From Paracoccus yibinensis (GTDB lineage: Bacteria > Pseudomonadota > Alphaproteobacteria > Rhodobacterales > Rhodobacteraceae), in NCBI RefSeq assembly GCF_030846195.1, contig NZ_JAVCWH010000003.1:400001-464000 (forward strand): a DNA stretch of 64,000 nt, given 5' to 3'. Below, one piece after another: positions 9,295 to 15,398 of the stretch (positions within the stretch are counted from its first letter, which is position 1; each line of letters starts with the position of its first letter). Position numbers and translations under genes: made by a program. Under the pieces are notes generated by a model that did no database searches, had not been told where the DNA came from, and worked only from the letters and a program-made list of their open reading frames with translations.

Positions 9295-9633
9295 TCACTC
9301 CTGGGGGGCGGCTTCTGCCGGTTCGGGTGGTTCGGGCGGCGCAGGCGGTTTGGGATAGTCGATATGGCCCAGGCCCACCGTCTGCCCGGCTTCGCGCGGG
9401 ATCAGTTGCAGGCGGTGGAAGTTCAGGTCCACCAGTTCCCGCAGGCGTTCGGGCCGGTTGAGATAGGCCCATTCGGCGCGCAAGACGCCCAGATCCTCTC
9501 GCAATCCCGCGATTTCCCGCTGGATCTGGCTCATCTCTCCGATGGCGGCCTGGGTGCGATAATTTTCGCGATAGGCCCAGAAGGCCAGGCCCATCACCAG
9601 CAGCGCGCAGGCCAGATAGGTCAGCGGACGCAT
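9295..9633 (-). CDS. ftsL: Cell division protein FtsL
   Basis: A 112-residue bitopic membrane protein of the divisome. It has one transmembrane helix at about residues 4-20 and a periplasmic coiled-coil stretch (about 28-75, with regular hydrophobic spacing), followed by a Pro/Glu-rich tail. Sequence conservation is low in this family, so the call rests on length, topology and its position between rsmH and ftsI. Its ATG shares one base with the rsmH TGA stop (TGATG). Confidence 0.88.
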   Translation of the reverse strand: MRPLTYLACALLVMGLAFWAYRENYRTQAAIGEMSQIQREIAGLREDLGVLRAEWAYLNRPERLRELVDLNFHRLQLIPREAGQTVGLGHIDYPKPPAPPEPPEPAEAAPQE

Positions 9634-10598
9634 CAATGGCCCCCTTTTGGCAGGCGTGGCATGGCCAGGGCATCCGCATCGACCGCCCCTGCGGGGGCAG
9701 CGGTGCGGACCGCCACGCGCAGCAGGGCGGACCGGGCGCGGGGGTTCGCGGCCTCTTCCTCGGGGTCGGGACCGATGGCGCGGCGGAAGGGCATGGTGAA
9801 GGCCGGCGGCGCCAAGTCCTGCACCGGAGCATAGCGGCTGCCGCCGCCCGCGCTGTTCGACCGTGCCTGCATGAAGCGCTTGACGATCCGGTCTTCCAGC
9901 GAATGAAAGCTGACCACGGCCAGCTTGCCGCCGGGCTTCAAGGCGCGTTCGGCCGCGGACAGGCCATCGACCAGTTGCCGGAATTCGTCGTTCACCCAGA
10001 TGCGGATCGCCTGGAAGCTGCGGGTGGCGGGATGGCTCTGCCCCGGCTTGGGGCGCGGCAGGCATGACGCCACGACCTCGGCCAGTTCGGCGGTGCGGGT
10101 CAGCGGGCGGGCGGCGACAATGGCACGGGCGATGCGGCGGGCGGCGCGCTCCTCTCCGTAATGATACAGCACGTCGGCGATCACCGCTTCGTCGGCCGTG
10201 TTCAGCAGATCGGCGGCCGACGGCCCTGCCTGCTCCATCCGCATGTCCAGCGGACCGTCGCGCAGGAAGGAAAAGCCCCGTTCGGCCAGATCAAGCTGCA
10301 TCGAACTGACGCCAAGATCCAGCACCACCCCATCCAGTGATTCGCCTGCAAGTTGATCAAGATCGGAAAACGTCCCTTCGACCAGCCGCAGCCGGTCGCC
10401 GTATTCGCCGGCCCAGCCTGCCGCCATGTCGAAGACCAGCGGGTCGCGGTCCACCCCGATCATCCGGCCCGCCCCGGCATCCAGCAACCCGCGAGAGTAG
10501 CCCCCTGCCCCGAAGGTGCCGTCGAGCCAGACCCCGGATACGGGTGCAACGGCGCGAAGCAGCGGCGCAAGAAGAACGGGGACATGCGATTCGGCCAT
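9633..10598 (-). CDS. rsmH: 16S rRNA (cytosine(1402)-N(4))-methyltransferase
   Basis: RsmH/MraW (321 residues) methylates N4 of C1402 in the ribosomal P site using S-adenosylmethionine. Family features include [10 protein letters not shown] at the N-terminus, [13 protein letters not shown] (SAM loop, about 28-40) and [10 protein letters not shown] (about 96-105). Further along are [15 protein letters not shown] and the C-terminal [12 protein letters not shown]. It starts three bases after the mraZ stop and is the second gene of the dcw operon. Confidence 0.96.
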   Translation of the reverse strand: MAESHVPVLLAPLLRAVAPVSGVWLDGTFGAGGYSRGLLDAGAGRMIGVDRDPLVFDMAAGWAGEYGDRLRLVEGTFSDLDQLAGESLDGVVLDLGVSSMQLDLAERGFSFLRDGPLDMRMEQAGPSAADLLNTADEAVIADVLYHYGEERAARRIARAIVAARPLTRTAELAEVVASCLPRPKPGQSHPATRSFQAIRIWVNDEFRQLVDGLSAAERALKPGGKLAVVSFHSLEDRIVKRFMQARSNSAGGGSRYAPVQDLAPPAFTMPFRRAIGPDPEEEAANPRARSALLRVAVRTAAPAGAVDADALAMPRLPKGGH

Positions 10599-10601
10599 CG
10601 C

Positions 10602-11114
10602 CTAGCCCTCGTCCGCCTGATCGAGGAAGGACCGCGGGTCGAATTCCGGGCCGTGCTGGGTGGTGAAATCCTCCAGCGCGGTGACGTCCTTGGGCCGAGA
10701 ATCAGGATGATAGACCTGGATATAGTCGCCGCGCGATTCGAAGATCGTCTCGGAACCCTCGGTAAAGCCAAGCTTCTCGCGCAGCTTCTGCGGCAGGACC
10801 AGGCGTCCTTCCTTGTCGATTTCCAGATCGGTGGACTGGCCGTTCATCAGCATTTCCAGCCAGCGACGCTGCGGGCTGCCGCGCGTCAGCTTGTCGATCT
10901 GCTCGTCGATCTCCTCGATGGCCTCGATCGTGTAAAGCTCGATCCAGTTCCACCAGTCGGGACCATAGACGGCCACCAGTTGCGTGCGTCCGGTATTGGC
11001 CGTGGCAAAGCCGGGATCGCCGGCATCGAACACGCGGCGCAGCCGGGCCGGGACGGACATCCGTCCCTTGCCATCGACCTTGACGGATTCAGTGCCTCTG
11101 AACTTCCGCGCCAC
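10602..11114 (-). CDS. mraZ: Transcriptional regulator/division-cluster protein MraZ
   Basis: MraZ (170 residues) is a DNA-binding protein that represses its own dcw promoter by binding GTGGG-like repeats. Two AbrB-like half-domains are visible: VKVDGKGRMSVPARLRR (about 10-27) and LEIDKEGRLVLPQKLREKLGF (about 96-116). The start is a GTG at 11114-11112, since no ATG fits the conserved N-terminus MARKFRG. It is the first gene of the dcw operon and is preceded by a long structured leader ending in a terminator. Confidence 0.93.
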   Translation of the reverse strand: MARKFRGTESVKVDGKGRMSVPARLRRVFDAGDPGFATANTGRTQLVAVYGPDWWNWIELYTIEAIEEIDEQIDKLTRGSPQRRWLEMLMNGQSTDLEIDKEGRLVLPQKLREKLGFTEGSETIFESRGDYIQVYHPDSRPKDVTALEDFTTQHGPEFDPRSFLDQADEG

Positions 11115-11151
11115 TCTGGCCCTGCCTCACTGTCCGTTCTTCCGGTTGCCC

Positions 11152-11200
11152 GAAAGAGAAAGGGCGGACCGGGCTGCTGCCACTGCCCGATCCGCCGCCC
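11152..11200 (-). terminator. Intrinsic terminator inside the mraZ leader
   Basis: On the minus strand the arms 11200-11185 and 11174-11162 form a GC-rich stem (GGGCGG and GGGC blocks with a three-base bulge) around a 10-base loop. The stem is followed by TTTCTCTTTC. It lies only 37 bases before the mraZ start, so it would terminate most transcripts before the operon. Confidence 0.7.
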
Positions 11201-11514
11201 TCGTTCCCACGTCGCGACCCCGTTTCGGGGTCCGTCCTTGTCATGCGCCACCTGGGGGAGGTGCTGCTCGCGCATGCGGACGGCTTTGTTGGAAAACGGA
11301 CGCCTGTATGAAAGCCTGCTTCGCCCTTGGGGTCTTGATCGCCCCTTTACTGCCCGTTTTCGTGATCTGGTTGTGGCATGGGAATTCATGGGAAGCAATG
11401 GAATTCTGTGCCCTGTGAGGAAGCCAAAACGCGAACGGCGGATTGTCGCGACACTGTTGCAAAAGAGAAACGAATCTCTTGCGGCCCAACAGCTTGGGAG
11501 AGATTTCCCGATTC
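11152..11514 (-). ncRNA. Candidate UpsM-like sRNA / extended dcw 5' leader
   Basis: The stretch between mrp and mraZ holds no convincing gene on the minus strand. It contains the terminator at 11152-11200, a 7-bp hairpin GACCCCG-AAA-CGGGGTC (11232-11216), and another hairpin around 11482-11459 (GCAAGAGA pairing with TCTCTTTTGC). In Rhodobacter sphaeroides the dcw operon is known to have an unusually long leader whose premature termination yields the abundant sRNA UpsM. The arrangement here is the same; the 5' end is taken from the promoter guess at 11522-11549 and is uncertain. Confidence 0.55.
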
Positions 11515-11521
11515 TCCTCAA

Positions 11522-11549
11522 AATATAGGGACCTAACATTTGTTGTCTG
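11522..11549 (-). promoter_or_regulatory. Candidate promoter for the dcw leader
   Basis: On the minus strand CAGACA (11549-11544) and TATATT (11527-11522) are spaced by 16 bases. The -10 is good and the -35 moderate. It is the best sigma70-like match in the gap and would give a leader of about 400 bases before mraZ. Confidence 0.35.
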
Positions 11550-11573
11550 CGCTAATGGCAGCCAGGCCCTTCT

Positions 11574-11608
11574 GTTTCCACAGGAAAAGCTGTTGCCACT
11601 TATCCACA
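11574..11608. other. AT-rich spot with a perfect DnaA box and a near match
   Basis: TTATCCACA (11600-11608) is the consensus DnaA box and GTTTCCACA (11574-11582) is a 7-of-9 match in the same direction. Both lie in the AT-richest part of the mrp-mraZ gap, upstream of the candidate dcw promoter. The rest of the gap up to 11718 shows a weak hairpin (CAGCAA/TTGCTG near 11615-11635) and nothing else recognisable. Confidence 0.35.
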
Positions 11609-11718
11609 GAAAACAGCAAAGAGCATTTTTGCTGCTCACAATTGATCACGCCAGCGTGAGCAGCAGGGGGCAGGGACCAGGTTTCCGGCTATTCCCGTGT
11701 AATCCCAGGGGTGACCGT

Positions 11719-12810
11719 TCAGGCAATGCCGTCCTGGATCAGCCGCTGCGCCAGACGGGCATAGGCTTGGGCGGTCGCACCTTCCCCTAATGCCACGGGC
11801 CGTCCCGAATCGCCCGCCAGGCGCACCTCCAGTTCCAGCGGCAGTTCACCCAGGAAGGGCAGGCCCAGTTGCCGGGCCTCAGACGCCACGCCGCCATGGC
11901 CGAACAGATGCGCTTCGTGACCGCAGTTCGGGCAGATGTAAGTGGACATGTTTTCCACCAGCCCCAGGACCGGTGCCTTCAGCTTGTTGAACATGTCGAT
12001 GGCGCGTCGCGCATCCAGCAGCGCGACGTCCTGCGGGGTGGATACGATGATGGCTCCGGTCACGGCGGCCTTCTGGCACAGGCTCAACTGCACGTCGCCC
12101 GTGCCGGGGGGCAGGTCGATCAGCAGCACGTCCAGTTCACCCCAGTTCACCTGCTGCAGCATCTGCTGCATGGCGCCCATCAACATCGGCCCGCGCCAGA
12201 CCACGGCTTCGCCCTCTTTCAGCATCAGGCCGATGGACATGACGGTGACGCCATGCGCGTGCAGCGGTTCGATATGCTGGCCGTCGGGACTGGCCGGGCG
12301 GCCCGACACGCCCATCATGCGCGGCTGCGAGGGACCATAGATATCGGCGTCCAGCAGCCCCACCCGGCGCCCTGCCCGCGCCAGTGCCACGGCCAGATTC
12401 GAGGTGACGGTGGATTTGCCCACCCCCCCCTTGCCGGACCCGATGGCGACGATGTTCCTGACGCCGGGAATCGGCTGCGGCCCGGCCTGCCCGGTCGGGT
12501 GGCGCCCGATCTGCAAGGATGGCGCAGCCCCCGACGAACGGACGGGCTGGCCCTGCGGCTTGCCCGCCGGGGCGGTCATGACGATCTGGACGCGCCCGAT
12601 GCCGGGCAGCGCCTCAAGCCGGCGCTTCGCCTCGGCCTCGACCGGGGCAAGGCTGCGCGCGACGCCCGCATCCGCCACCTCGAGCACGAATCTGACAGTG
12701 TCTCCCTCGACCGAAAAAGCCCGCACCAGATCCGCTTTTTCCAGGGTCCGGCCGTCCGGCAGAACGATATCAGAGATTTCCCTTAGGGCAGTTTCGCGGT
12801 TCACGGACAT
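11719..12810 (-). CDS. mrp: Iron-sulfur cluster carrier ATPase Mrp/ApbC
   Basis: A P-loop ATPase of 363 residues that binds and hands on Fe-S clusters in the cytoplasm. An N-terminal MIP18/DUF59 domain (about 1-80) precedes the nucleotide-binding domain. The latter has the deviant Walker [12 protein letters not shown] at about 124-134, [12 protein letters not shown] at about 158-169, and a CPNC motif (about 293-296) that ligates the cluster. Length and domain order are typical. It is read away from the DUF1127/sRNA locus and is separated from mraZ by about 600 bases, so it is probably its own transcription unit. Confidence 0.95.
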   Translation of the reverse strand: MSVNRETALREISDIVLPDGRTLEKADLVRAFSVEGDTVRFVLEVADAGVARSLAPVEAEAKRRLEALPGIGRVQIVMTAPAGKPQGQPVRSSGAAPSLQIGRHPTGQAGPQPIPGVRNIVAIGSGKGGVGKSTVTSNLAVALARAGRRVGLLDADIYGPSQPRMMGVSGRPASPDGQHIEPLHAHGVTVMSIGLMLKEGEAVVWRGPMLMGAMQQMLQQVNWGELDVLLIDLPPGTGDVQLSLCQKAAVTGAIIVSTPQDVALLDARRAIDMFNKLKAPVLGLVENMSTYICPNCGHEAHLFGHGGVASEARQLGLPFLGELPLELEVRLAGDSGRPVALGEGATAQAYARLAQRLIQDGIA

Positions 12811-13141
12811 GTCAAGGACCTTTAGATTGGTTTACGGCAACATGGTTCAGTCGGCCCCTGGCATCAACCACCCGCCGCAATATGCGGCATCTTGGCGCCC
12901 CTCTCCCGAAAGCCGCCGATTTTTGCAGCGCAGCGTGATCGCTAACGACAGAATTCCGTCACATTACCGACATAATTCTTAACGCGATTTCTGGGGCATG
13001 ACCGGCCAGTCATGCGAATGCTGCATGGCAGCAATCCCAAAGGATGCATTGTGCAGTCGCAGCATCGGCGCCATCTTGGGGACATCGAAAGGCGCCGGGC
13101 CAATCCGGGCAGGGCGCAGACGCTGAACGAAGGAATACATC
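12811..13141 (+). promoter_or_regulatory. Intergenic region and structured leader before the DUF1127 gene
   Basis: No gene is supported here. The right half carries two perfect hairpins in the direction of the DUF1127 gene: GCATGAC-CGGCCA-GTCATGC (12996-13015) and TGCTGC-ATG-GCAGCA (13019-13033). The ribosome binding site AAGGA (13130-13134) follows. The start-proximal promoter could not be assigned; in R. sphaeroides the equivalent locus uses alternative heat-shock sigma factors, for which I see no clear match. Confidence 0.4.
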
Positions 13142-13366
13142 ATGGCTGCCATCGCCCACACCCACAACGCCGCTGCCGCTTCCGGCCTGTTCGGCCGTTT
13201 GATGGTCGCGATCCAGCACATGCAGGAAAACCGCGCCCGCCGTGCGATCTATCGCCAGACGGTTCGCGAACTGAACGTGCTGACCAACCGTGACCTGGCC
13301 GATCTGGGCATCAACCGCGCGATGATCGGTCGCCTGGCCCATGAAGCGGCTTGGGGCACGAAATAA
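13142..13366 (+). CDS. ccaF1: Small DUF1127 protein, CcaF1-like RNA-binding protein
   Basis: This 74-residue basic protein ends in a DUF1127 domain: the region around residues 30-70 contains RARRAIYRQTVREL and LTNRDLADLGINRAMI, the family signature with arginine-rich flanks. In Rhodobacter sphaeroides a DUF1127 protein of this size (CcaF1) is known to bind RNA, to affect sRNA maturation, and to be co-transcribed with the CcsR sRNAs. Here the gene is followed within 15 bases by ten CCTCC-loop hairpins, exactly that context. The start has AAGGA seven bases upstream. The symbol is given by homology of locus, not by a search. Confidence 0.85.
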   Translation: MAAIAHTHNAAAASGLFGRLMVAIQHMQENRARRAIYRQTVRELNVLTNRDLADLGINRAMIGRLAHEAAWGTK

Positions 13367-13375
13367 GACAACCTT

Positions 13376-13444
13376 TCCGGCCCCCTCCTCCCTGGGGCAC
13401 GGAACTGGCGGCATCCTTTCTCCTCCTCCCTTGAGGATGCCGCC
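13376..13444 (+). ncRNA. Hairpin pair 1 of the CCTCC array
   Basis: Hairpin 1 pairs GCCCC (13380-13384) with GGGGC (13394-13398). Hairpin 2 is a perfect 11-bp stem, GGCGGCATCCT (13407-13417) with AGGATGCCGCC (13434-13444), around a 16-base loop containing CTCCTCCC. Confidence 0.75.
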
Positions 13445-13454
13445 CCAAAGACAG

Positions 13455-13528
13455 CGCTGGAACCCATCTCCTCCCTCGGGGTTCAGCGACAGGCGGCGGC
13501 CCTCTCTCCTCCCATTCGGGGCCGCCGC
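13455..13528 (+). ncRNA. Hairpin pair 2 of the CCTCC array
   Basis: Hairpin 3 pairs CGCTGGAACCC (13455-13465) with GGGGTTCAGCG (13478-13488) with one bulged G. Hairpin 4 is a perfect 10-bp stem, GCGGCGGCCC (13493-13502) with GGGCCGCCGC (13519-13528). Confidence 0.75.
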
Positions 13529-13534
13529 AAAAAC

Positions 13535-13563
13535 CATATAGCCGCCCCGTTTTGCGGCACCGG
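13535..13563 (+). repeat. Spacer element A of the array
   Basis: CATATAGCCGCC, then GCGGCACCGG: an AU-rich lead-in and a short hairpin GCCGC/GCGGC (13541-13545 with 13554-13558) without a CCTCC loop. The same element recurs at 13649-13676. It separates pair 2 from pair 3 and could be the processing site between sRNAs. Confidence 0.55.
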
Positions 13564-13572
13564 AATACGGCC

Positions 13573-13644
13573 CGCCCTCTCCTCCTCCCATACGGGGCGC
13601 GTGCTGTCTGCGGCGAAGCCCCTCCTCCTCCCGGCTGAGCCGCA
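13573..13644 (+). ncRNA. Hairpin pair 3 of the CCTCC array
   Basis: Hairpin 5 pairs CGCCCT (13573-13578) with GGGGCG (13594-13599). Hairpin 6 has an outer stem TGCGGC/GCCGCA (13609-13614 with 13639-13644) and an inner stem AGCC/GGCT (13617-13620 with 13633-13636) across a GA/GA internal loop, with loop CCTCCTCCTCCC. Confidence 0.7.
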
Positions 13645-13648
13645 CCCT

Positions 13649-13676
13649 ATATAGCCGCCCTGATCGCGGCACCCGG
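13649..13676 (+). repeat. Spacer element B of the array
   Basis: ATATAGCCGCC, then GCGGCACCCGG: the second copy of the spacer at 13535-13563, again with a GCCGC/GCGGC hairpin (13654-13658 with 13666-13670). It separates pair 3 from pair 4. Confidence 0.55.
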
Positions 13677-13682
13677 ATGCGA

Positions 13683-13750
13683 CGGACCCCTCCTCCCATT
13701 GGTCCGCTCGTTGGCGGCAAAGGCCCTCTCCTCCTCCCTGGCCTTGCCGC
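13683..13750 (+). ncRNA. Hairpin pair 4 of the CCTCC array
   Basis: Hairpin 7 is CGGACC (13683-13688) with GGTCCG (13701-13706) around CCTCCTCCCATT. Hairpin 8 pairs GCGGCAAAGGCC (13714-13725) with GGCCTTGCCGC (13740-13750), with one bulged A. Confidence 0.75.
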
Positions 13751-13756
13751 ACTCCA

Positions 13757-13828
13757 AACGCGGCCCCTCCCTCCTCCCTGGGCCAGCGTTCCGCGGCGGC
13801 GCCCCTCCTCCTCCCTGGGCGCCGCCGC
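13757..13828 (+). ncRNA. Hairpin pair 5 of the CCTCC array
   Basis: Hairpin 9 pairs AACGCGGCCC (13757-13766) with GGGCCAGCGTT (13780-13790). Hairpin 10 is a perfect 12-bp stem, GCGGCGGCGCCC (13793-13804) with GGGCGCCGCCGC (13817-13828), loop CTCCTCCTCCCT. Confidence 0.75.
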
Positions 13829-13840
13829 TTTTCGTTTCAG
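13793..13840 (+). terminator. Intrinsic terminator formed by hairpin 10
   Basis: The 12-bp perfect GC stem of hairpin 10 is followed at once by TTTTCGTTTC (13829-13838). It therefore combines the anti-Shine-Dalgarno loop with termination of the DUF1127-array transcript. Confidence 0.75.
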
Positions 13841-13893
13841 CCCGGAACTGTGCCCCAAAGGCCGCGTTGTCGCGGACAGCCATGGGGATCGGC

Positions 13894-14112
13894 ATGACCA
13901 AATTCCGCGTCGGATCAAAGGTCGAATGGGACTGGGGCAAAGGCACCGCCCAGGGCAAGATCACCGAATCCTTCACGGAAGCGGTCGAGCGCACGATCAA
14001 GGGCAGCAAAATCAAGCGAAACGCCGACCCGGACAATCCCGCTTATCTGATCGAGCAGGAGGACGGCGACCAGGTGCTGAAAAGCCATTCCGAACTGCGC
14101 AAGTCGACATAG
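13894..14112 (+). CDS. DUF2945 (HVA1-like) small protein
   Basis: A 72-residue protein matching the DUF2945 family: FRVGSKVEWDWGKGTAQGKI at the N-terminus and a basic GSKIKRNADPDNPAYLIEQEDG stretch, then KSHSELRK near the end. The family has a small Tudor-like fold and no established biochemical role. I prefer the ATG at 13894, which has GGGGAT before it, over the in-frame ATG at 13882. It sits just past the terminator of the CCTCC array and 38 bases before rlmJ. Confidence 0.75.
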   Translation: MTKFRVGSKVEWDWGKGTAQGKITESFTEAVERTIKGSKIKRNADPDNPAYLIEQEDGDQVLKSHSELRKST

Positions 14113-14150
14113 ACCTTTTCCAGTGAGATGGCACGGAGTAAGGGCCGGTC

Positions 14151-14930
14151 ATGCTCAGCTATCAACACGCCTATCATGCGGGAAACCTGGCCGACCTGCA
14201 CAAGCACGCGCTGCTGGCCACGGCGCTGGATTACCTGACGCGCAAGGACAAGCCGCTGTCCTATCTTGAAACCCACGCCGGACGCGGGCTTTACCGGCTG
14301 GACGCAGCCGAGGCCGTCAAGACGGGCGAAGCGCGCGCGGGCATCCAGCGGGCCGAGGCCGAAGGGTGGCTGCCAGCAGGGCATCCGTTGCTGGAGGCGC
14401 TGGCACAGGTCCGTCGCAGTCATGGTCCGCAGGCCTATCCTGGATCGCCGCTGATTGCCGCGCATTTCCTGCGGCGGGGCGATTCTGCCCATCTGGCAGA
14501 ACTACACCCTGCCGAACACGAGGCGCTGATGCATGTGGCAGGCTTTGCCACCCTGCACCGCCAAGACGGTTTTCAGATGGCGCAGGCGATCTGCCCGCCC
14601 ACCCCCCGGCGCGGCCTGATCCTGATCGACCCCAGTTACGAGGTGAAGGCGGACTATGCTGCCATCCCGCGCCAGGTCGCGCTGATCGCGCGCAAATGGA
14701 ATGTAGGCGTGATCGCCCTGTGGTATCCGATCCTGACGGATGCTCGCCACGTCCCGATGCTGACGGCGTTGATGACAGCTCACCCCGAGGCGCTGCGGTC
14801 CGAGGTGTCGTTCCCGCCTGCCCGCGTCGGCCATTCGATGATCGGATCGGGCATGTGGGTCCTGAACGCCCCGTTCGGTCTTGGCGATGAAGCCAGCCGA
14901 ATCGAAGATATCTTCCGCCGGAACGCCTGA
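14151..14930 (+). CDS. rlmJ: 23S rRNA (adenine(2030)-N(6))-methyltransferase
   Basis: RlmJ (259 residues) uses S-adenosylmethionine to methylate A2030 of 23S rRNA. The N-terminal MLSYQHAYHAGNLADLHKH is diagnostic of the family. YLETHAGRG (about 42-50) is the SAM site, and the catalytic motif reads DPSYE (about 161-165) where the E. coli enzyme has DPPYE. Full length and no frameshifts. It is followed by the DivIC-like gene after about 65 bases. Confidence 0.93.
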   Translation: MLSYQHAYHAGNLADLHKHALLATALDYLTRKDKPLSYLETHAGRGLYRLDAAEAVKTGEARAGIQRAEAEGWLPAGHPLLEALAQVRRSHGPQAYPGSPLIAAHFLRRGDSAHLAELHPAEHEALMHVAGFATLHRQDGFQMAQAICPPTPRRGLILIDPSYEVKADYAAIPRQVALIARKWNVGVIALWYPILTDARHVPMLTALMTAHPEALRSEVSFPPARVGHSMIGSGMWVLNAPFGLGDEASRIEDIFRRNA

Positions 14931-14995
14931 TCGGGGGATTCCCCTGCCCCACGGCCTGTGGCATGATCCCACCGCAAACCCAGAATGGCCCGTCC

Positions 14996-15289
14996 ATGTC
15001 GCAGCGTCTTTCCATCAGCGCCACCGTGCTTCTGGCCCTGGCCGTCGCCCTGGGGCTGTATTTCGCCTTTGCCGCCGTGCAAGGCCCGTCGGGCATCCTG
15101 CGCCGAATCCAGATCGAGGCCGAAACCCTGGAACTCCAGGCGGAACGCGACCGGCTGAAGGCCGAGGTGCAAGAGATGCAGAACCTGACGCGGCGCATGT
15201 CCGACGAGTATCTGGACCTTGATCTGCTGGACGAACGCGCCCGTGAGGTTCTGGGCCTGATCCGCGCGGACGAAGTGATCCTGCGCTGA
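14996..15289 (+). CDS. FtsB/DivIC-family septum formation initiator
   Basis: A 97-residue bitopic protein with one transmembrane helix (about residues 5-24) and a following coiled coil (about 33-70, IEAETLELQAERDRLKAEVQEM). This is the architecture of FtsB/DivIC, which bridges FtsL and FtsQ in the divisome. The conserved tail LDLLDERAREVLGLIRADEVIL (about 74-95) is typical of alphaproteobacterial versions. It lies just upstream of pdhA, its usual place in this group. The ATG at 14996 gives a sensible membrane topology; an in-frame ATG 11 codons upstream is less likely. Confidence 0.85.
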   Translation: MSQRLSISATVLLALAVALGLYFAFAAVQGPSGILRRIQIEAETLELQAERDRLKAEVQEMQNLTRRMSDEYLDLDLLDERAREVLGLIRADEVILR

Positions 15290-15349
15290 CGCCGCGTCAT
15301 TCTGCGAGGACGTTCGCGGATTGCACCCGTTTTCCCGATACGCTACGGA

Positions 15350-15367
15350 TAGTTTAACGCTGAACTA
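15350..15367. promoter_or_regulatory. Candidate operator upstream of pdhA
   Basis: TAGTTTAACGCTGAACTA is an 18-bp imperfect palindrome with TAGTT/AACTA arms, lying between a possible promoter (TTGCAC at 15331, 17-base spacer, TACGGA) and the pdhA ribosome binding site. It is well placed to block or control pdh transcription. The cognate regulator is unknown. Confidence 0.4.
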
Positions 15368-15398
15368 TTCTGACCGCGCTTTGAGGAGGAACCCCCGC

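Larger units (their letters stand above)
13376..13840 (+). ncRNA. Array of ten anti-Shine-Dalgarno hairpins (CcsR-type sRNAs)
   Basis: Directly downstream of the DUF1127 gene, ten inverted repeats follow one another. Each presents CTCCTCCC in a 9-16 base loop, at 13385, 13423, 13468, 13506, 13582, 13625, 13690, 13731, 13771 and 13808. Stems are different in sequence but mostly 6-12 bp and GC-rich, several with compensating bases, so structure rather than sequence is kept. The loop matches the anti-Shine-Dalgarno end of 16S rRNA and could pair with GGGAGGAG-like ribosome binding sites. R. sphaeroides has four such sRNAs (CcsR1-4) after ccaF1; this array is larger and falls into five hairpin pairs. 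Confidence 0.85.

Noticed and set aside
11308..11418. A 36-codon hydrophobic ORF on the plus strand in the mraZ leader
   Set aside because: No clear ribosome binding site and it runs antisense to the leader. It looks like a membrane peptide but cannot be supported alone.
11574..11608. Chromosome origin
   Set aside because: Only two DnaA boxes, no cluster, no AT-rich 13-mers and no dnaA or typical origin neighbours.
13376..13840. The repeated CTCCTCC blocks as a CRISPR array
   Set aside because: Repeats are only about 8 bp, spacing is irregular, and each lies in the loop of a different hairpin; no cas genes are nearby.
13483..13918. Long open frames across the CCTCC array on both strands
   Set aside because: They are rich in Gly/Arg/Glu or Pro/Ser/Leu from the repeated C/T composition and cross hairpins; no signature. 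RNA structure explains the region better.
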